Of a stretch of DNA of 64,000 bases, positions 63,228 to 64,000 are shown piece by piece. Origin of the DNA: Branchinecta lynchi (Eukaryota > Arthropoda > Branchiopoda > Anostraca > Branchinectidae); assembly GCA_023053575.1 (NCBI GenBank), contig JAKZAP010000091.1:1-64000 (forward strand). Reading direction: 5' to 3'. The position numbers and the translations under genes were made by a program. Every line of letters begins with the position of its first letter. The stretch's first letter is position 1. The notes beneath the pieces were generated by a model that was not told the DNA's origin, did not search any database, and worked only from the letters and a program-made list of their open reading frames with translations.

Positions 63228-63244
63228 TTGTGTTAAATCAGACC
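63228..63244 (-). repeat. Landmark monomer, right 9
   Basis: It lies exactly 20,400 bp (1,200 monomers) after right 2, whose context it shares. Confidence 0.95.
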
Positions 63245-64000
63245 TTGTGGGAAAACTAACCTTGCGGGAAAACCAACCTTGTGGGAAAACCAACCTTATG
63301 GGAAAACCAACCTTGCGGGAAAACCAACCTTGGGGGAAAACAAACCTTGTGGGTAAACAAACCTTGTGGGAAAACAAACCTTGTGGGAAAACCAACCTAG
63401 TGGGCAAACAAACCTTGTGAGAAAACAAACCTTGTGGGAAAACCAACCTTATGGGGAAACAAACCCTGCGGGAAAACCAACCTTGTGGGAAAACCAACCT
63501 TGCGGGAAAGCGAACCTTTTGGGAAAACCAACACAGTGGGAAAACAAACCTTGTGAGAAAACAATCCTTGTGGGAAAACAAACCTTGTGGGGAAACAAAC
63601 CTTGTGGGGAAACAAACCTTGTGGGAAAACTAACCTTGTGGGAAAACAAACCTTGCGGGAAAACTAACCTTGTGGGAAAACAAACCCTGCGGGAAAACAA
63701 ACCTTGTGGGAAAACCAACCTTGTGGGGAAACAAACCTTTCTGGAAAAACAACCTTGTTGCAAAACAAACCTTGTGGGAAAACAAACCTTGTGGGAAAAC
63801 AAACCTTGTGGGAAAACAAACCTTGTGAGAAAACAAACCTTGTGGGGAAACAAACCTAGTGGGAAAACAAACCTTGTGAGAAAACAAACCTTGTGGGAAA
63901 ACCAACCTTGCGGGAAAGCAAACCTTGCGGGAAAGCAAACCTCTTGGGAAAACCAACACAGTGGGAAAACAAACCTTGTGAGAAAACAAACCTTGTGGGG

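Larger units (their letters stand above)
1..64000. repeat. 17-bp satellite array filling the whole window
   Basis: The sequence is a continuous tandem array of a 17-bp monomer, GGTTTGTTTTCCCACAA or its complement, with about 64000/17 or roughly 3,760 copies. Variation is concentrated at a few positions: the fifth base (T, G or A), the tenth (T or C), the fourteenth (A or G), and the last bases (CAA, CTA, CTG, AAA, TAA, CAG). A handful of monomers are 16 or 18 bp. The consensus is 7/17 GC and strongly strand-asymmetric (7 T, 3 A). No unique DNA, transposon or gene interrupts the array. This is the architecture of eukaryotic satellite or heterochromatic DNA. The species, the chromosomal position and any centromeric role cannot be read from the sequence. 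Confidence 0.98.
34140..64000 (-). repeat. Right arm: monomers in reverse orientation
   Basis: About 1,750 monomers all read TTGTGGGAAAAC(A/C)AACC on the + strand, so the satellite points the other way and the T-rich strand is now the - strand. The variant monomers are the same set as on the left, showing common origin. Tandem duplications of about 1.1 kb are more numerous here (39.5-41.5, 55.2-57.4, 57.4-59.6 kb). The array runs to the window end without a boundary. Confidence 0.97.
59667..64000 (-). repeat. Direct copy of right-arm region 36.93-44 kb
   Basis: The order of variants from 59,667 matches that from 36,929 at an offset of about 22.74 kb. From about 62.5 kb the offset is exactly 20.40 kb (landmarks 42828 and 63228). 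The drop corresponds to blocks present in the first copy (39.5-42 kb, including the 1071-bp duplication) but absent here. The copy runs off the window end. Confidence 0.75.

Noticed and set aside
1..64000. Hundreds of long open reading frames on both strands with a 17-residue repeat, the longest about 450 residues (for example 27666-29021 + and 44171-45526 -)
   Set aside because: They follow from a stop-free 17-bp tandem repeat. They overlap in several frames and on both strands and begin at TTG or GTG rather than ATG in most cases. They are cut only where a variant monomer creates a stop or a 16/18-bp monomer shifts frame. There is no codon bias or initiation context.
1..64000. CRISPR array
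   Set aside because: The units are contiguous 17-mers with no unique spacers, and no cas genes are present.
1..64000. CENP-B box, suggested by the 17-bp monomer length
   Set aside because: No variant I examined satisfies the pattern NTTCGNNNNANNCGGGN. The nearest (CTTTCGGGAAAACC) lacks the downstream CGGG. The shared length is coincidence.
1..64000. Telomeric repeat, suggested by GGTTAG in some monomers
   Set aside because: GGTTAG occurs only as single hexamers inside 17-bp monomers and never in tandem TTAGGG runs.
1..64000. G-quadruplex-forming array from regularly spaced GGG on one strand
   Set aside because: The GGG tracts are separated by about 14 bases, too far apart for a stable three-tetrad structure under usual rules.
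1..64000. rRNA, tRNA or other structured RNA genes
   Set aside because: No non-satellite stretch long enough to hold one exists anywhere in the window.
1..64000. Phased A-tract bent DNA
   Set aside because: The TTTT tract recurs every 17 bp, which is out of phase with the helical repeat of about 10.5 bp, so coherent bending is not expected.

Overview
The whole 64 kb window is one eukaryotic-type satellite DNA array. The monomer is 17 bp, consensus GGTTTGTTTTCCCACAA on the + strand at the left end (common variants GGTTGG, GGTTAG, TTTCCCC, CCCGCAA). About 3,760 monomers follow each other with no unique sequence between them. I found no gene, RNA gene, transposon or other non-satellite segment, and both window edges lie inside the array. 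Long homogeneous arrays like this occur in centromeric, pericentromeric, subtelomeric or sex-chromosome heterochromatin of animals, plants and some protists. The sequence alone does not identify the species or the chromosomal site.

Layout. From 1 to 34138 every monomer runs in one direction. At 34139 the array flips with no spacer, and from 34140 to 64000 every monomer is the reverse complement (TTGTGGGAAAACAAACC). The right arm (about 34.2-56.1 kb) carries, in mirror order, the same higher-order variants as left-arm 1-19.3 kb, so the window holds a large inverted duplication. The left stretch from about 19.4 to 33 kb has no counterpart on the right. It is a private expansion built from modules of roughly 2.7-3 kb in the order A-B-B'-A'-B''. 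The last 4.3 kb (59.7-64.0) is a direct copy of the right arm from about 36.9 kb, giving a coarse period of 20-23 kb.

Organisation is layered: 17-bp monomer; subrepeats of about 15-20 monomers (255-340 bp) marked by recurring variant monomers; tandem higher-order repeats of 63-70 monomers (1071, 1121, 1156 and 1190 bp); modules of 2.7-3.1 kb; then the inverted and 20-23 kb duplications. A strongly diverged landmark monomer, GGTCTGATTTAACACAA, occurs identically 17 times (8 left, 9 right) and is a good ruler for the array.

Nothing here works as a gene system. Neither the consensus monomer nor its complement contains a stop codon in any frame, so long open frames with a 17-residue period are expected on both strands and are treated as artefacts. 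The most interesting observations are the spacer-free inversion at 34139 with arms in different register, the one-sided expansion, the nested recent duplications, and the dense matches to CSL- and E2F-type binding motifs built into the monomer variants. Segment boundaries given to the nearest 10-100 bp were found by eye, by matching variant monomers, and are approximate.
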